The position numbers were made by a program, and so were the translations under genes. The notes beneath the pieces are model-generated. The model was not told where the DNA came from. It saw nothing but the letters and a program-made list of their open reading frames with translations, and ran no database searches. 64,000 nucleotides of DNA from Cordia subcordata (taxonomy: Eukaryota > Streptophyta > Magnoliopsida > Boraginales > Cordiaceae). The DNA lies in contig JAPTOF010000019.1 of the NCBI GenBank assembly GCA_028554755.1, positions 444,001-508,000 on the forward strand. The letters are read 5' to 3'. This document shows, one piece after another, positions 37,688 to 49,382 of this stretch; position 1 is the stretch's first letter, and each line of letters begins with the position of its first letter.

Positions 37688-39187
37688 ATAATATATATAG
37701 TCTAGCTCATCCTACAACATTTTTCCTACTTTTTTCTACTTTTGAATATATTTCCGGTTCTATCTACCTATTTTATTGTTGAACTAATTTTGTTCACAAG
37801 TCGCACATATGTAGCATATGTTGTATACGTAAATGCCTTCATAGATCATCAGGAAATTAAAAGAACCACAAATTATAGTGACGAGTACTTCGTTATAATT
37901 CTTGATTCGTGTTTAACACGACTTTCCGTTCATCTATTGACTGTAAGTGGTTTGACTTTTTACTAATCAACAAAAGTCGTTGTTTTTGTTGAAAAAAAAA
38001 AAAAGAATCATTGGTACCAGTTACCACTAATTCTCACTCAAACATTGGAAACAGTACAAAGTCTGAATCTTCATTAGGGAAGGAAAACTTCAAAGTGGTA
38101 CTACGTTGCTTTTTGCAGCACAAAGTACACAGTAGGCAATCGTTCTAGGCCAGAACAGAAAAATAAAAAATAAAATTAGTGCTGCACGAGGTAGTATCTT
38201 TGCCATTTTTCTTACCTATAAAAATTAAAGTTGTCCAATGTTTCTTGTGGTAGAAATCATGAATTGAACAAACAAGGTCGACGTTGACTCAGCGTTTGAC
38301 CAACAAAATTGCAATATTTGCATGCTCGCCATTTGTCTTTGCAATTCAAGTTTTGCTAGCTTCCTATTATAATTACGTGTTCTCCAGTACCAGTCATTTC
38401 GTTTTTAAGGAATATATAACTATTAATTATTAAGTCAATTGGGTTTCCTTCATTCTTATTATTATATATAGGTATTAATTTGTCATTACCGCACCAATTA
38501 ACTAATTATACTGTCCCTTAGTTCCCATTTAATTTGCATGGTTACCGTTCGTCATCGTCATTTAGAAGTAAAACCTTCCGTTAATCAACTGCAATATATA
38601 ACCTCGACCACCCAATGTAACTTTGTTTGATGTGATTGCATGTTTCACATCTGTATTCTCGAGTTATAACCTCAACCACCAAGAAACCTTACTTTTATTA
38701 TTATTATTATTATTATCATTATTATTTACGAGAACAAACTAAGAAAGAACAAAAAAATTCTTAAAAGTTGTCCTTTTCTCACCGTAGGAGTTGTTCTTGT
38801 TTGATGCATGTTCGCCACTAGTCCATTAATATAACAATGACCCACGAGGAAATCGTTGCTTCTTCACGTACCAACCCAAACTTTATCGTAAGATTACCAT
38901 TTTATATCATTTTGTCTTCTTTTATCGCAATATGCATGCGTCCATTTTCAGCGCCTTCCGCCATTCTTATAAATTAAGTCGCAATTAATTGTTTAAGTCC
39001 TCGTCACGAGGGATGCCTTAGCAAAGGACTTGAAGCGGATTAAATATTATTTACGCACCAATTCAAAAATTAATATTGCCTCTCCTCGTGTAAAAAGCAA
39101 TTAGTTTATGTCGAGGTAATGTGATTTGCTTTCCTACTACAAATTCAAAAACCGCAACCTTTTTGCATGTTAGATATAAATCATTAT
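37635..39187. other. Intergenic
   Basis: Begins with (TG)(TA)n(GATA)n at 37635-37690. A (TTA)n tract lies near 38695-38715. No gene seen. Confidence 0.4.
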
Positions 39188-39925
39188 TTCATTTTCTGTT
39201 ACGGACCTGTTTGACAAAATTAACTGTTAGGATAGCTAATAGTTATTATATTTTAACTGTTAGCTATTAGCTGTTTAACTAGTTGATTAAACAAATTGTA
39301 TTCGGTAAAAATAGCGGTTAAATTAGCTGATGAACATAAAATGACATTAAAAGACATTGATATTATGTTATAATTATTATTATTGTTCTTCTTGTTATTG
39401 TTATTGTGATGATATTTATAATTATTATTACTATTATAAGAATAAGATAATATATTTCATAGTTAGACATTTATTTTTATAATAATATTTTAATATTAAA
39501 ATATATATAACTAATTTTTTGATAAAATATTTGTATTAATATTATAAAAATTAATTTTAATATATTCAAGATTTATTTTGTCAAAAAAAAAAGCTAATAA
39601 AACTTATACTTTTTAGTATATGTTGATTCAGTACAAATTGATGCTCATTTTTATATTATTTTTAATTTTTATTTGTGAAAGAAAAGGTAAAAATTTAGGG
39701 AGAGATTGGAGAAATAGTAGAATTGTCAAAAAAAATGAAGAAAATGGTAGAATTACTGAAAAAAGGTGAAACTTAACAGGTATATGAAAGGCTAAAATTT
39801 TTAGCTTTTTGAGAAATAATAATTGAAACGCTAAAACCTAATATGAAAAGCTAATTTCCCAAATAAGACTATTCTAACAAAATAGCGTTTTGAAAGTTAC
39901 TCCAAAAGCTATTGTCGAATACGCA
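39188..39925. mobile_element. Possible AT-rich transposon with AGCTGTTAGC-type subterminal words
   Basis: Left end ggacctgtttgacaaaatta and right end agctattgtcgaatacgca are weakly inverse. Repeated taactgttagctattagctg words occur at the left and inverse-like ones at the right. This resembles common plant hAT-like MITEs. Boundaries and target duplication uncertain. Confidence 0.4.
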
Positions 39926-39937
39926 CTACATATTTAT

Positions 39938-39945
<8 letters not shown>

Positions 39946-40026
<81 letters not shown>
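39946..40026. repeat. (TA)n microsatellite
   Basis: About 80 bp of pure TA followed by (CA)n. Confidence 0.95.
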
Positions 40027-40029
<3 letters not shown>

Positions 40030-40036
<7 letters not shown>

Positions 40037-42056
40037 CAAAATTAGCTAGGTACCATAACAATAAAATGATATTTTTAACTTTTGTATTTTAATTACATTT
40101 CTCTTTGTCTCAACTGTGTGTAAATACCTCTACTTATTTGCTTCTTTAGTTACCTATATATCCTCATTGTAGTAGAGCTAGCATCGTCTCATTTGGTCTA
40201 CATGAGAGTCATAGTAGTCGATGAACATCAAAACCATGCATTCATATCTTTTATATGCCTTTAACCGATTATTCGCTACAGATGAGTTCATCATGAACTT
40301 TCTGAAGGCTATTTAATTTTATGTTGCTATACATTTTTATTGACCTCACCTATTGCTTCTTAATTGGTGCAAAATTATGACCGACCGGATCAGGTCGTTG
40401 CCACGTTACGACTATGGCAAACTTGTTTGACCCGTATCTGCAATTCAGGTCCGTAGTTAATTAGGAGCTAATAATGTCGAACCTCAATTCTAGATCACCG
40501 TTTAATTTGAGTCCACCATTACCATGTCGACCAGTTCGTGGTCGTCCCACGACACGCATTCAATGTTACATTTCTCAATTATATGTCAAATCAGCAGCAA
40601 TCACTTATTACATATGACATTTTCCAAAATGTCAAGTTAGTATGTATTAGCTAACTAGTAACCTAAATATTAAAGTATGTATAATATATAGTAGCAGTTA
40701 TATTTAGATCGATGATGAACCTCTTTGGTCCACATGAAGCCGTGACTTTATCCCTCTAAACTTTCAACCTTTTAATTCATTGTTGTCGGAAAAATTACGG
40801 TTTTATAAGATAAAGCCCGATATTTCTCTCGGTTCCCACTTGCAGGTCTGCACAAATCTTTTTCATCCAGGTTTGCAAGTTAATTATTAACTGAATTCAA
40901 GTTATTCCTTTAACTTACTTGTCCAAGTCCGGAGCATCTTCTATAAAACTCGCTTGCATGTTGCATCACTTCTCATTACCGTGATTAGAGATTCAGAATT
41001 TCAGATCAGGTTGCTGATAAAATTTGGGTCGTTAAGAAAAAAGATTAGTGCACGTTTAACTGAAGGTTATCATTTAACCATGGTCATACACGTCGTCGAA
41101 AAGGAATGAAGCACTAATGGTATATGGCGAACGAACCATTCGAATATGCTACGACTATTTGAATATAGTTTCTAGAAAGAGCTTTAATTCGTCAAAACCG
41201 CTGAACCAAATTTACTTTTGTATTTGTTACTGTTTAATTCACCCCAACTTTCACATTTTGGGTGCATTATACTTATTTAACCTCTCAATATCCTTTTCAC
41301 GAAAAAAAAAAAAGGTTCTCGATATCCTTTCCACAAAAAAAAAAAAAAAAAGTTCTCAATATCTAATTTTACGATCGTAGGAGATCTTTAATTCATTTTT
41401 CACTAAATAAATTCAACAAAATTTATCTTTATGCTGGAACCTCGTGGTAAAATAAAAATTATATAACTCTCTCTTTAAATCCTACGTAGCCCTGATTAAT
41501 TCTAACTGTGTTAATCGAGCACCCAAAGAGGTTAAGAAGCTTTGGTATATACATAAATTTTCATATGGATATCATTAATTCTTGATGCAGGCATGCATGC
41601 GTGCTTCGAAGTGCGACTAAGATAAATGAGGAAAAATGATACGTACCAGTTCTAGATAGAAAAGCTGGGAAGTATTAATGTAGAGAACCAAATGTAATAA
41701 CACGTGAATTTTTCGTTTTAATAGAGTGGATCCTCTTGGGGAAACAGATTTAGTTTAATTTGGGGTAACATGTCCGTGACGCCCAGATACTCATCGCCTT
41801 CCTTGGTGTCGTATTAATAAAAACTATCTTCAACCTTGTCTTTCTCTTCTCTCTCTCTCTCTCTCTCTCACACGCACACACACACATTATTTTTCTTTCT
41901 CTCCCAATCTTTTGCTTCTCTCAAATTATCTCTTCCTTTAGCTGCACCTCTTTTTAAATCTCTCTCTCTCTCTCTCTCTCTGTGAATCTTGCTTAAAATG
42001 TACTGCTCCACATAGCTTAATTGTTGGCGTACTATCTTCAGGCGAGGATTCTGGGG
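40030..42056. promoter_or_regulatory. Intergenic, GRF upstream region and probable 5' UTR
   Basis: No other gene. Close to GRF are (CT)n(CA)n at 41850-41886 and (CT)n at 41961-41981, typical of plant leaders. The string actatcttcag ending at 42041 could be a 3' splice site of a 5' UTR intron. Confidence 0.45.
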
Positions 42057-45000
42057 ATGTTGACTATGGAAGGTGAAGTTGGCATCGATGCTGGTGAGGA
42101 CCATGTGGAGACCAGAAAAGTTGAAATGCTGGGATCTTTGCCTCTCAAGCAAGAGAGATCTGGCTCAGATGAGGGGCCATGGAGGCCAGCCAAGATTTTT
42201 AAGCCAAATGAGTTTGATGTTTATTCTAATAGTAATGCTTTGCCACAAGCAGCAGCTACTTCTTTCTTGCTGAGATCCGGGTCCATGGTCTCTGCTGAAG
42301 ATGGCCAGACCATGTTATGCTTCTCCTCCACCACATCCAAATCCCAAGAAGCATCATTTCCATGTAGAGTTGCTGGAGATGAAAGCTCCCGAAATCAAGA
42401 CTTTTCTCTCTTTTATGCTCCCCAAGCACCATTTTATGCTAAAGGTACAGCTTCATCTTCTATTTCTTAAATAATCGTATCTTTGCCAGGAAAATCAAAG
42501 TTTTCTTCTTCCCTCTTTTTATTATTAGTTTCTTTTCTTTTAGTCTAATTGGTCGGTGGTCTGGTTCAGATAATTGTTTTGCAAAGTAGGATTCTGGGAT
42601 ATATTTATTTGCGAGAAAGATGTGGGATTTGGTAATGATTTATATTTGTGTGTGGCTTTATATCCTTGTGCTGGTTTGGGGTCTTTTCACGGACATCTTA
42701 TAAAGATTATATTGTCTAAGGTCTTGTCAAGAAAAGATAAGGTTCTATTTTTCTTTTAATTTACAGATAGCAGTTTTACACTTTCTTGTGGGTGGAGAGA
42801 AAAGGGGGCAAAATGTTTGACTCTCTGTTTAGCTTTGGTAATTTTACGCTTTTTCTTTGCAAAGTCAGAAAAACATTCTTCTTATTTGTAGGCTAACTTA
42901 GTTAATGTGGCTGCAAAATAAACTTTTTGTGCTTTTCCCGTGCTATTCTTTGGTATTTCAACATTTCTTAAATTTAGTTCTGGTTTTTATTGGTTGAAAG
43001 AAAAGTAATATCTGCCTTTGCTTACTCCAGCAGGAAGCGTTTCTGCAAGGTGTCATGAAGGTGGCTATGTGCCGGTCTCTAGATTTAGAGGGCCTTTTAC
43101 TCCTTCACAGTGGAGGGAGCTGGAACACCAGGCCTTAATCTACAAGCATCTCATGGCTAATATCCCAGTTCCTTCTAGCTTGCTTATCCCCCTTAAGAGA
43201 TCTCTCAACCCGTATGCATTTTCTAGCTTCTCATCTGGATCATACGTCTCCAATTCATGTATGTTTCCTTTGTTCCCTAACATTCTTTTTCAAGATCAAC
43301 TAAAAGATGAAAATGTCTACTGCTGATAATGCACATATTGTTTAAACGTTGACAACTTGAACCTGTATTGATTAAGATACAATCAGTGTGTAGACTAACA
43401 TGTCATTGTTTGCATTTGTTGTCTTATACCGCCAATTCTTGATCTTTTCTTCTCATGTTGACTTACAAATATTTTCTACAGTTCCGATACACCTGGTTTC
43501 TTGCATTGTTTCCTGAACAGCTTTTCCTGTACTTGTGATGTCTTACACTAACGATTTAACAATCCTTTCTTTGTGTTTCTAAAAGAAAGAATAGTATTCC
43601 ATGCTTAAAGTAAAATTCTTGTACGTATGTCCGCTGTTATGAAATTCGGCAGATTTAATTCTATCCTTTTCTCCTGCGCTGCTTTCTATCATCATCTTTG
43701 GTTCCTTGTTGGTCCATGTAGTTGGATGGGGATCATTTCATTTAGGTTTCTCTGGCAACACTGATCCTGAGCCTGGGAGGTGTCGTCGAACTGATGGAAA
43801 GAAATGGCGGTGCTCGAGAGATGCTGTTCCTGATCAGAAGTACTGTGAAAGGCACATCAACAGAGGCCGCCACCGTTCAAGAAAGCCTGTGGAAGGCCAA
43901 ACTGGCCATGCTGTCTCTGGATCCACTACTGCAAAAGTGGCACCATTTGCTTCCTCATCAACGTCGGTGATGTCCAGCAGCGGTGCGTCCAACAGCCTTG
44001 GTGCAATGTGTCACCAGTTTACCAGCTCCCAGTCTGGTGATGCCAATCCTTCTGCCAAGCATCTAGTTACCAGGTATGCATTACCTCATAATTCCGTGTC
44101 ATTTTGAGGTTTGGATGCTCAAGTTGCTGTTTCTGCTTTTATGTGCTTTTATCCTTACAAAAGCAGAACAGTATGCTATCTGTGCCCTTCTTTACTTTGA
44201 AACAGATGCCATTATTTGTCATTGCTTTGGCCTTTGGTGAAGATGACTAGTCCTAAGCACTAAAAGGGAGAGATCCTTCTCTAGGAGGACCTAATTGTAC
44301 TGACCCGATACTTTGCTGCATCAATTGAAATAGTCTTTTACATATGATTTTATTTTGTTTTGCTTATTGTCTTTATTACTTGTTCCTGCATTGTGGTTTT
44401 TCCCCTTTTCTTTGCCAGCTTAATATTTTTCTGTCTAACTAGTGGTAATCCATGTGGCAGAATACAAGATCCCCAAGGCCTCTCCGTTATACCTCCTGCC
44501 ATTAATTTGAAGTCCAAAGATGCCCCACTGTTGGCTGAAAAACAACATGTTGCATTTGAGGATTCCACTCAGCCAGCATTTCTGCTCGTGTCTTCTGATT
44601 CCCTTCTAAATCCTTCACACAGGGGTTCGTTCATGAATTCTAGAAACTCTGATTCCCTCCCGAGCTTCAATGGCCAAGAAACACGCGACCAACATTCACT
44701 TCATCATTTCGTCGACAAATGGCCCAAGGAACAGTCCCGTCGTGCCTCTCTTGTCTGGCCTGAAGAACTGAAATCGGACTGGACACAGCTGTCAATATCG
44801 ATCCCTATGACTTCCTCAGATTTCTCGTCATCCGCAAACTCTCCTCAGGAGAAAAAACTTAGCATTTCACCTTTGCAGCCGGCTGGGCAGTTTGACACAA
44901 TACAGATGGGTCTGAGTGTCAGTAATAACTCCGACGAGCCACTCCAAAAGCAAACACATTGGCTACCAGTCTGTTGGGGAAATTCAATGGGTGGTCCTTT

Positions 45001-45271
45001 AGGGGAGGTTTTAAACGGCGCTTGTAACAAGGCAGGAGGCAGCAAAAACTCATCATCTCTGAACCTTGGGACGGTAGGATGGAATAGTAGCCCACAGTTA
45101 AGATCCTCACCGACAGGAGTCCTTCAGAAGTCAACTTTCATCTCACTTTCAAACAGCAGTGCGGGGAGCAGCCCGCGAGGTGAGAATAATGAGGCTCGTA
45201 AGGCTGCTAACTTTTGTGATGACTTGCTTGGTTCTACCCTCGCAACTTCATTGGATATTCCCTACATGTAA
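42057..45271 (+). CDS. GRF: Growth-regulating factor (GRF1/GRF2-like), four exons
   Basis: Exons: 42057-42444, 43031-43258, 43722-44073, 44461-45271. All are GT-AG with agreeing phases, total 1779 nt, 592 residues. The QLQ domain (about 151-186, [20 protein letters not shown]) binds GIF co-activators. The WRC domain (about 220-262) has the zinc ligands C226, C236, C247 and H250 and a basic [12 protein letters not shown]-binding/nuclear signal. The C-terminal half carries the GRF TQL-type (WTQLSISIP) motif near a serine-rich stretch. GRFs are nuclear activators of leaf cell proliferation and are repressed by miR396, whose site is present. Start: the Met at 42057 (MLTMEGE); an in-frame Met further up (42021) lies before a likely splice acceptor. 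Placement beside ANT and bZIP6/7 points to the GRF1/2 lineage. Confidence 0.93.
43873..43894 (+). promoter_or_regulatory. miR396 target site in the GRF mRNA
   Basis: The 22 bases encode the RSRKPVE part of the WRC domain and contain TTCAAGAAAGCCTGTGG, the known GRF target of miR396 with its usual single-base bulge. Cleavage or repression there restricts GRF activity to young tissue in other plants. The match is complete to what I recall of the family site. Confidence 0.93.
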
Positions 45272-46980
45272 TTCTGTGACTCTTTAACGTCAACTAAGCC
45301 GCAGGAGTTGACAGCGGAAGACCCCGGAGAAGTTGAGAGTAGCATGGAACTTTGTTGTTTATTTTTCTGTTTTATGCCCAATGTTGGGCTGTTGCTGCTT
45401 GTACTGTATAAGTTGAAACTTAAATTGTATTTGTCGAAATTCTCTCGTCCTTAAAATAGAGACACTTGAATCTAGGCGAAGGTAATGAAGCAGCAAACTT
45501 GACCAAGTTTTCAACATGTGGGCGAAGCTTCTTGATGGCGTTTTCGATTGCAGAAAGCAGATGATTTTGTCGTAGTTTGAGGCATGGTAGAGAGAGTGGT
45601 AGTAGTAGTAGTAGTAGTAGTAGTAGGTAGATGACAAACATTCACGACAAATTGGAGAATGTAACGTCATGCTCCCATGCCCTTCTGGATACAAATTTGT
45701 CTATCAAAGTATATTCAGGGCAATTTGCATAACGTTACGTTACGCTGAAGAACGAGTTCACAATCGGTGCTGCGCCTCCTTTATCATTTCGGTTTTATGG
45801 TTCCTCCAAACTTGCAACTCTTACTGTGCTCTTCCCAGAAAATTCAAAAAACAGAAGGGGATGTATGATGATGCAGTCCCAAACCATTTTGCTCGTCTCT
45901 TCTGGTGCACTCTTTTGCGGCGCTCCTGTTTTCTTTAAAATAGGATATAACTGTTTCCGATACCCGACTCCGTGGTTCATTATTATTAATTCGCGCTATT
46001 TACTTAAAAACTTCATAATACTACTTCCAATGCTCTCTACTAGTACTAGTGTTTGACGTCATACTGGCTTCCTTGCACGGTTGTTTTTCGACTTTGCAAC
46101 TATCCTTTTTTTTTTTATGACAACTTGGGAATCAATTTCAATATCCAAATGGTCAATTTCTATATTAAAAGAGATCTATTCACCTCAGCCATGTTATTTT
46201 TTTAAAAATTACTTTAATTTTTCTTATTATTATTATTTTTAATAGAAAGAAAAGAACATTTTTTTTTTAAAAAACTATAGAAAAAGACACTTTTGAAAGG
46301 ACTTTTAATACTAAGCAGAAAACCGCTTTCTTATGGCAAGAAAACCCAGGCCCCCCTCAAAACATCGAGAGCCGGCCTATGTGGAACGCCTGTTGCATAC
46401 CTACACCCTCGTGACAGACTCTCGCAGCACAAAGTGAACGAACGCGACTTTTGCTTATAGTTAGTCATCTCAGCTTATGCCTTAATGGATTCAATTTCAA
46501 CCAACTCTCACAATTAAACGGAATATGTCACATTCACCACCTTTAAAACTTATTCCAGGATTAGACAATTTTTCTTATGCTAATTAATTAATTAGTTTAT
46601 AAAGTCCCAGAGTTCATTTCTCCTCGAGTCCACAACCTTGAAGTCATCGTTGAGGTAGAGACTGATTCTAAAAGAAGTTGCCAATGGCAACACACATCCT
46701 TCCCAGAACTGCGGCCTACACTATTCATATAAGATTAATTTATATCTTAAACTGGATTAATTGGAAACAGAACCGGATATAAAATATACAACTATATTAA
46801 GGGGATAAAAAAAAAAGAATATAAAGATAATAAAAAAAACCAAAAATCCAAAATAAAGTCAAAAAAGGAAAGAAAAAAAAAAAAAGCAACAGAAAGTGAG
46901 GCAACCAAAATAAGAGAGAGATTTTTTGGGGGGGGGGGGGGTTGTGCTGCTCAGATTCTATGGGTGTATAATAGAGTCTG
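45272..46980. other. GRF 3' side and intergenic
   Basis: The first few hundred bases likely hold the GRF 3' UTR. A (TAG)n repeat lies at 45598-45627. Poly-A runs (46807-46817, 46873-46886) and a G-run of about 13 (46928-46941) follow. No gene recognised. Confidence 0.45.
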
Positions 46981-46989
46981 TCATGCCAT

Positions 46990-47076
46990 TAAGCATTCAG
47001 AACGAGGAATTATTCGTCTAATCACTGCAGCACACACCACCCACCTAAACGCTTGGGTCTAAATCATCATGTTATC
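46990..47076 (-). ncRNA. Probable C/D box snoRNA with an 18S rRNA guide
   Basis: On the minus strand box C is ATGATGA (47064-47070) and box D is CTGA (46997-47000), 63 nt apart. Directly upstream of box D the 11 bases 47001-47011 are complementary to AACGAGGAATT, a conserved stretch near the 3' end of 18S rRNA. By the box D+5 rule this would 2'-O-methylate the last A of AACGA; from memory human SNORD82 acts at this site. Weak internal boxes D' (CTGC) and C' (TGATTA) are present. The terminal stem is poor, which lowers confidence. It lies about 90 bp downstream of a better snoRNA on the same strand. Confidence 0.6.
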
Positions 47077-47161
47077 ACTCAAATAATTCTAAAATAAATT
47101 TATAGATTTAAAAAAAGCAAAATAAAGCCATTAACACTCCCCGCGAGCGCGTATGTTAAAG

Positions 47162-47256
47162 TAGATGGCTCAGACACGCACAAATTGGTCATCAAAGTAA
47201 AAAAATAAATGATTAAATCAGCATCGAGAAATGAATTCTCTCATCATCGCCCTAGC
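47162..47256 (-). ncRNA. Probable C/D box snoRNA with two U6 snRNA guides
   Basis: Minus strand, in order: box C ATGATGA (47241-47247), 19 nt, box D' CTGA (47218-47221), box C' TGATGA (47189-47194), 15 nt, box D CTGA (47170-47173). All four boxes are perfect. The outer flanks pair GGC/GCC plus TAG/CTA with a 2-nt bulge, giving the expected terminal stem. The D-side guide is complementary to GACACGCACAAAT (47173-47185, the first base lying in box D) and the D'-side guide to ATCGAGAAATG (47223-47233). Both strings, as I recall plant U6 snRNA, overlap head to tail near its 3' end. The D+5 rule predicts the G of ACACG and the G of ATCG as targets. I know of no named plant snoRNA with this pair of guides. 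Confidence 0.72.
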
Positions 47257-47390
47257 TTTACCCATCAGCGCTATACAAAACACGTAAAAAAAGATAAAAA
47301 AAGAAGAAGAAAGAAATAAACGAGAAGACAATGAGAAGATGAGCAGGAAGGCAGAAGCTCAAAGGATTGTGATTCTTTGAGTCGGGATGC

Positions 47391-47514
47391 GTATATATAG
47401 GAATAAACAGAAAACCCTAAACCGAAAATGTTTTTTGTTTGGGCCAACATCGTTCAAAAGTATAACTCGCACTTCAATCTTTTTTTTTCGACACCTGGGC
47501 CTTCCTATTGGGCT
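47391..47514 (-). promoter_or_regulatory. Promoter of the snoRNA gene: TATA, telo-box and site II elements
   Basis: Upstream of the snoRNAs, on their minus strand, are TATATATA (about 47391-47398), a telo-box (AAACCCTAA on the plus strand, 47412-47420) and site II motifs TGGGCC/T at 47440-47445, 47496-47501 and 47509-47514. Telo-box plus site II is the known signature of plant ribosomal-protein and snoRNA promoters. Transcription should start near 47365 and run through both snoRNAs as one precursor. Confidence 0.7.
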
Positions 47515-47698
47515 TCGCTTGGGTGTTGGGTAAAAATTATCTACCGCAAAAAGAGTTTTACTTGAGCCCCATTTTTGAACAGTCGTGCCGTCTGAAAGCT
47601 TCTGTCAAATTTTGGGCTCGTTTGGATTAGTTTTATCTAAAAGCTCTTTCTTAACAAATTTTTTTTTTTTTAAAAAAAGTGTTTTCATGACAAACTAA

Positions 47699-49232
47699 GG
47701 GTCTGTTTACCTACAGAAAATGAAGAGTGTTTTCTAGAAAAATTTTTCTATAGAAAATAGAATATTATGTTTACAAATAAAAATTTTTTAAATTGAAAAC
47801 TGGAAAATAATTTTTCAAAATTTCCAACTTAAAGAGGAATAGTGGAAAACCATTGTAAAATTTTTATTTATAAGTTTTAAATAGTTTTCACTTATTTTCC
47901 AACTTGAAAATGCGCCTAAAATTACGGAACTCCCAACTTGATTCGTTTTTCGATTCCTCTTCTCATCTTTTTCGATTTTCTTTTTTTTTACTTCACAATA
48001 TTTTACGCTTTCTCATTCTCCAATCAATATAACCGCTCTACCATGCCTCTGTGACTCAGCAAGAAAAAGGTACGTCTCTATTCTTTGCATCAAACAAAAA
48101 ATTTCAAGAATTATTATAATATGATTTAGGTTTTAAAGCTATTACCTATATCACTTTTTTGTGGGTTTAACTTTATATTATAAATGCTTTGTTTGTTATA
48201 GTCTTATTTTAAGATACTTATTTAATTGAAATGAGGATATATCTTATAAGATTTAAGAAATCTTATCATGCATTCTATGAAAATTTAAAACAAAATCATA
48301 CTTTTTATCTTATAAGAAATAAGCAATCCTTCCTATTTTATTTTTTACAACTATAGAATGCATGGTGCATATGATAAAATATTTTAAATCTTATAAGATA
48401 TCTCCAAATTTCAATAGGATAAGTATCTTAAAATAAGATCATTCCAAACACACTAAAAATCTAACTGTAAACCCATTAACTTTTAATCTATGCATTAATT
48501 AATTAATTTTAGGTATTAATTTATAGTTATAGTTTTGGGATGAATATGATAATTTTCAGGTATTAATTTATAGTTATAGGATACGTTGACTTAGCGGCTT
48601 ACAGACATTCCTTGAGAAATTTGTTCTTCCAAATTGATAATTTTTGGTATTAATTCATGGTACTTGTTGCAAGTAACATTCATGATTTTGACTTGTGAGC
48701 TGTACAACTTACAAATATGAACGTGCCTTGTTTCTCTAGTAATGTTGTTGGTGGAATCTTTGTATGTTGTTGAGTTGGTGTCTCGTGCCGAGGAGGATCA
48801 CAGTTGATATAGAACTATTTGCCATAAGGAAGTAACTAAGGCAGTGAGTTGACTGCGTGCTCCATTAATCTAGTACTTGATCATGGAAATATATATTCTA
48901 CTGCTACATTTGTTTTCTTCATATGTGTAATTAATTGGGTTAACTTATAACTTCTTTTTTTGTTATTACTAGTTCTTAGATAGGGGAAAGAATTGGGATG
49001 GCAATGATGCTAAAGAGTGGTCAGATGCAAATGAAATAACCTTTTTGATAATCTTGCATGAAAGAGTAATTAACCAGTAAACGCATTCTTCAATTTTTTG
49101 AAAGAGAGTTTTTTGTTTTCATTTTTAACAAGTGAAAATATGTTTTGAATTTTTCACAAAAAACTTGAACTCCAGTTTTCTAAGAAAATTGGAATTAGAA
49201 AATTAAGAACTATTTTCTGTAAGTAAACAGAC
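47699..49232. mobile_element. PIF/Harbinger-derived element with a Myb/SANT relic
   Basis: GTCTGTTTACCTACAGAAAA on the left mirrors attttctgtaagtaaacagac on the right. TAA flanks both ends (47696-47698 and 49233-49235). At 48997-49080 (+) a short frame reads DAKEWSDANEITFLIILHER then stops, like the first helix of the Myb/SANT-like protein carried by Harbinger elements. The transposase is missing. It carries the MITE at 48185-48455. Confidence 0.7.
48185..48455. mobile_element. 270-bp terminal-inverted-repeat MITE, copy 2
   Basis: Nearly identical in length and sequence to 34164-34433, same orientation, with inverse ends tcttattttaagatactta / taagtatcttaaaataaga. It sits inside the Harbinger-like element, making it the youngest layer of the nest. 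Confidence 0.78.
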
Positions 49233-49382
49233 TAAAAATTTTGACTTTTAAAAATGCTATATTTGAATTTTTTTTTTCATAATTTCAGCTTTTCTCAAAG
49301 TAAAGCCAAATAATTATTATAAAAAGAATAATTTTTTTAAAAAAATATTTTTTTCCCGCAAAAATCAATTCACATAAACCTT

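Larger units (their letters stand above)
47614..49382. mobile_element. Outer MITE split by nested insertions
   Basis: The left end gggctcgtttggattagttt and right end aaaatcaattcacataaacc are imperfect inverses of the Tourist-like type. The two halves (47614-47698 and 49233-49382) together make about 235 bp, the size of the other copies. The element at 47699-49232 interrupts it. Target duplication not clear. Confidence 0.6.

Noticed and set aside
47165..47235. U6 snRNA pseudogene on the plus strand
   Set aside because: Only two short U6 strings are present, in the U6 order but apart by 37 bp of unrelated sequence, no other U6 part is seen, and perfect snoRNA boxes flank both in antisense.
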